Positions 62,647 to 64,000 of a stretch of 64,000 nucleotides of DNA are shown here, one piece after another (the first letter of the stretch is position 1; each line of letters starts with the position of its first letter). This DNA comes from Pontibacter ummariensis (GTDB lineage: Bacteria > Bacteroidota > Bacteroidia > Cytophagales > Hymenobacteraceae). Position numbers and translations under genes: made by a program. The stretch is from NCBI RefSeq assembly GCF_900188175.1, contig NZ_FZOQ01000012.1:124001-188000 (forward strand). Reading direction: 5' to 3'. The notes below the pieces were generated by a model. It worked only from the letters and a program-made list of their open reading frames with translations. It had not been told where the DNA came from and did not search any database.

Positions 62647-63037
62647 AGTTTCTGTAATTCTTGGCGCAAAAGTAGTTGATTTTGGTGCAATCCTAAAAGA
62701 ATAACGACCCAGAAAGGAAGTAGTTGTGGCAATGGAGGGACATAACAGGGAGGTGCCATAAGAAAAGAGGCTTGTTCTGAGCAAGCCTCCTTGTCTGACT
62801 AATCTAACCAATAATTCACCTTGGCAACAAAGGTACGGGGAGGCAGGTAAGGGCGGAATAGGCTTGGGCAGGCTTAACGAATAAATAATCTGCTTAACCT
62901 GCCGGTAACTTTACGTTATAGGAGCAGGCTGTTTTTCTTACCTTTGTATAGGATGATGACAGTTATGGGGGAATAGCCGTACCAAGGGCTAAAGCCTGTA
63001 CCAAAGCAGCGCGTTTGACGGAGAAAGGTCTTTACAT
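62647..63037. promoter_or_regulatory. Divergent control region: tdh (-) and repeat-protein gene (+)
   Basis: This 391-base region has a TACCTTTG-type -7 box on each strand: on the minus strand at 62828-62835 (for tdh) and on the plus strand at 62939-62946 (for the gene at 63038). Between the minus-strand box and tdh lies a hairpin, GAGGCTTG with CAAGCCTC at 62767-62789, followed on the minus strand by TTTTCTT. This may act as a leader attenuator. No other feature was found. Confidence 0.5.
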
Positions 63038-64000
63038 ATGACGTTTGAAGAATACCTGACAAAGAAGCGGATAAACAAAGCAGCCTTTGAGGCGGGTGAC
63101 CCGCTGCGCTTTAGCGCGTGGGAGGAGATGTATGCCCAAATGCACCCGAACAGCTTCTATGTGTCTGTTAAAATGCAGCTGAATAAGGTGCGCCTGCGTT
63201 ACCATTCGGCGGAGGAGAACGTGCCACAGCAGACCCCTGCCCCTGCTGCTCCGGCTAGACCAGCCGCGCGAAGGGCTGTACCTGCCCGACCCGCTGCCAG
63301 TGCCCCTGCAGCCTCCGCTGAGGCTGCCCAAGATACTGTTCCACAGGAAACATCAGAGCCGAAAGAGGCCGCTCCGAAGCCCAAGCCGGTTGTCCGAAGG
63401 CCCGCCGCATTACAGAAGCCTGCGGCGGAAGGGGAAACAACTGAAAAGGCAGGAGGAGCGGAAGAAGCCAAGCCCGCTGCCCGCCCAAGACCAGTTATCA
63501 AAAGACCTGTTATTCCGAAACCAGCGGAGGGAGAAGTACCCACAGAGCAGGCTACAGGAGAGAGTGCACCAGGTGCAGCCCCTGCAGAGGGCGCTAAACC
63601 GGCACGGCCAAGGCCTGTGATCAAACGGCCGGCCGCACTGCAAAAGCCTAAACCGGAGGAGGAAGCGGGCAAGCCACAGCCGGAAGAGAAAGAAGCCGCA
63701 AGTTCTGCAGAGGCTACGGCTAGGCCCCCACGGCCACGACCTGTGATGAAACGCCCTGTTGCTTTACAGAAGCCGACAGAGGAGGAGGAGACCGAAACGA
63801 ACCCAGAGAGTGCCACACCAGCCGCAGAACCTGTTGCAGAAGAAAAACCAAAGCGCCCACGCCCGGTTATCAAGCGGCCTGTTGCCTTACAGAAACCGCC
63901 GCAGGAGCCGGGCGAAGCAGCAGAAAGTGACGTGACGGCATCGCCAGAAGGGGAGGCCCCAAAGCCACCCCGTCCGCGACCGATCATGAAACGTCCCGTA
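63038..64000 (+). CDS. Proline-rich repeat protein with conserved N-terminal domain (3' end cut)
   Basis: An open frame runs from ATG 63038 to the window end (321 residues seen), so the gene is incomplete. Residues 1-56 form a compact domain (MTFEEYLTKKRINKAAFEAG, then AWEEMYAQMHPNSFYV) of unknown function. From residue 60 the chain is Pro/Ala/Glu/Lys-rich and disordered. It carries six copies of a PRPVIKRPVALQKP-like motif at about 114, 149, 190, 232, 273 and 312, spaced 35-42 residues apart. No signal peptide is seen. Confidence 0.85.
   Translation, partial: MTFEEYLTKKRINKAAFEAGDPLRFSAWEEMYAQMHPNSFYVSVKMQLNKVRLRYHSAEENVPQQTPAPAAPARPAARRAVPARPAASAPAASAEAAQDTVPQETSEPKEAAPKPKPVVRRPAALQKPAAEGETTEKAGGAEEAKPAARPRPVIKRPVIPKPAEGEVPTEQATGESAPGAAPAEGAKPARPRPVIKRPAALQKPKPEEEAGKPQPEEKEAASSAEATARPPRPRPVMKRPVALQKPTEEEETETNPESATPAAEPVAEEKPKRPRPVIKRPVALQKPPQEPGEAAESDVTASPEGEAPKPPRPRPIMKRPV
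63377..64000 (+). repeat. Array of six PRPVIKRP-type protein repeats
   Basis: Six imperfect copies of RPRP-V-I/M-K-RP-V/A-A-LQKP (the last truncated by the window end) alternate with acidic Ala/Glu/Pro spacers of about 20-27 residues. The basic cores are conserved while the spacers vary, so selection seems to act on the core. Confidence 0.8.

Noticed and set aside
62647..62811. Longer N-terminus for tdh from a TTG
   Set aside because: The added residues are low-complexity and lie over the leader hairpin; the family start fits at 62646.
63199..63987. Open frame of 262 codons on the minus strand
   Set aside because: It is the antisense shadow of the repeat-rich plus-strand protein; its Gly/Ser/Arg pattern follows from the Pro/Ala codons opposite.
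1..64000. CRISPR arrays, intact IS elements, prophage genes, rRNA or tRNA genes
   Set aside because: None recognised on reading both strands; repeats found are hairpins or short tandem units only.

Overview
The window looks like a chromosomal segment of a Bacteroidota bacterium, most likely a Pontibacter/Hymenobacter-type member of the Cytophagales. The genus is an inference. The support is a SusC/SusD pair, many short lipoprotein signals, Bacteroidota-type -7 boxes (TAnnTTTG), a bacillithiol gene (bshC) and moderate G+C content. I saw no tRNA, rRNA, CRISPR array, prophage or intact insertion sequence.

Layout. (1) 1-5283 holds housekeeping genes: the ftsY 3' end, a small lipoprotein, rimO, a PH-domain protein, bshC and a 5-formyl-THF cyclo-ligase. 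(2) 5328-15723, all on the minus strand, is the cytoplasmic half of a pectin/uronate locus. Transcription runs kduI, kduD, a lacI-type regulator, uxaB, uxaC, kdgK, eda, then a three-part TRAP transporter (dctP, dctQ, dctM). (3) 16188-39660, all on the plus strand, is the extracytoplasmic half: susC, susD, a beta-helix surface lipoprotein, a DUF4861 protein, two PL1 pectate lyases, two CE8 pectin methylesterases, GH105, GH43, GH28, PL10, two CE12-type rhamnogalacturonan acetylesterases and GH95. (4) 39898-46890 adds an unassigned alpha/beta-hydrolase, a VOC protein, fructose-1,6-bisphosphatase, uxaA, an SDR and an aldo/keto reductase. (5) 47163-64000 is a mixed background of esterases, glutathione peroxidase, mnmD, a thioesterase, four small lipoproteins, rlmN, a YihY protein, DUF4403, thioredoxin-like, DUF3891, an L-threonine dehydrogenase and the start of a proline-rich repeat protein cut by the window end.

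How it fits together. CE8, CE12, PL1, PL10 and GH28 should de-esterify and cut homogalacturonan and rhamnogalacturonan. SusCD should import the oligomers. GH105 and GH28 should release unsaturated uronate and galacturonate, and the TRAP system probably carries monomers across the inner membrane. Unsaturated uronate flows through KduI and KduD to KDG. Galacturonate flows through UxaC, UxaB and UxaA to KDG. KdgK and Eda then give pyruvate and glyceraldehyde-3-phosphate, and FBPase would allow gluconeogenesis. Four palindromic LacI-type sites (GCAAnCGnTTGC-like) lie before kduI, susC, the GH105 gene and uxaA, which suggests one regulator ties the split locus together.

Most of the window is a complete but recognisable pectin system. 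The less explained parts are a perfect 64-bp palindrome, a perfect 2 x 33 bp inverted repeat, a cluster of REP-like hairpins, a 23-residue small ORF with a strong ribosome binding site upstream of rlmN, the PRPVIKRP-repeat protein, and several PUL proteins of unknown function.
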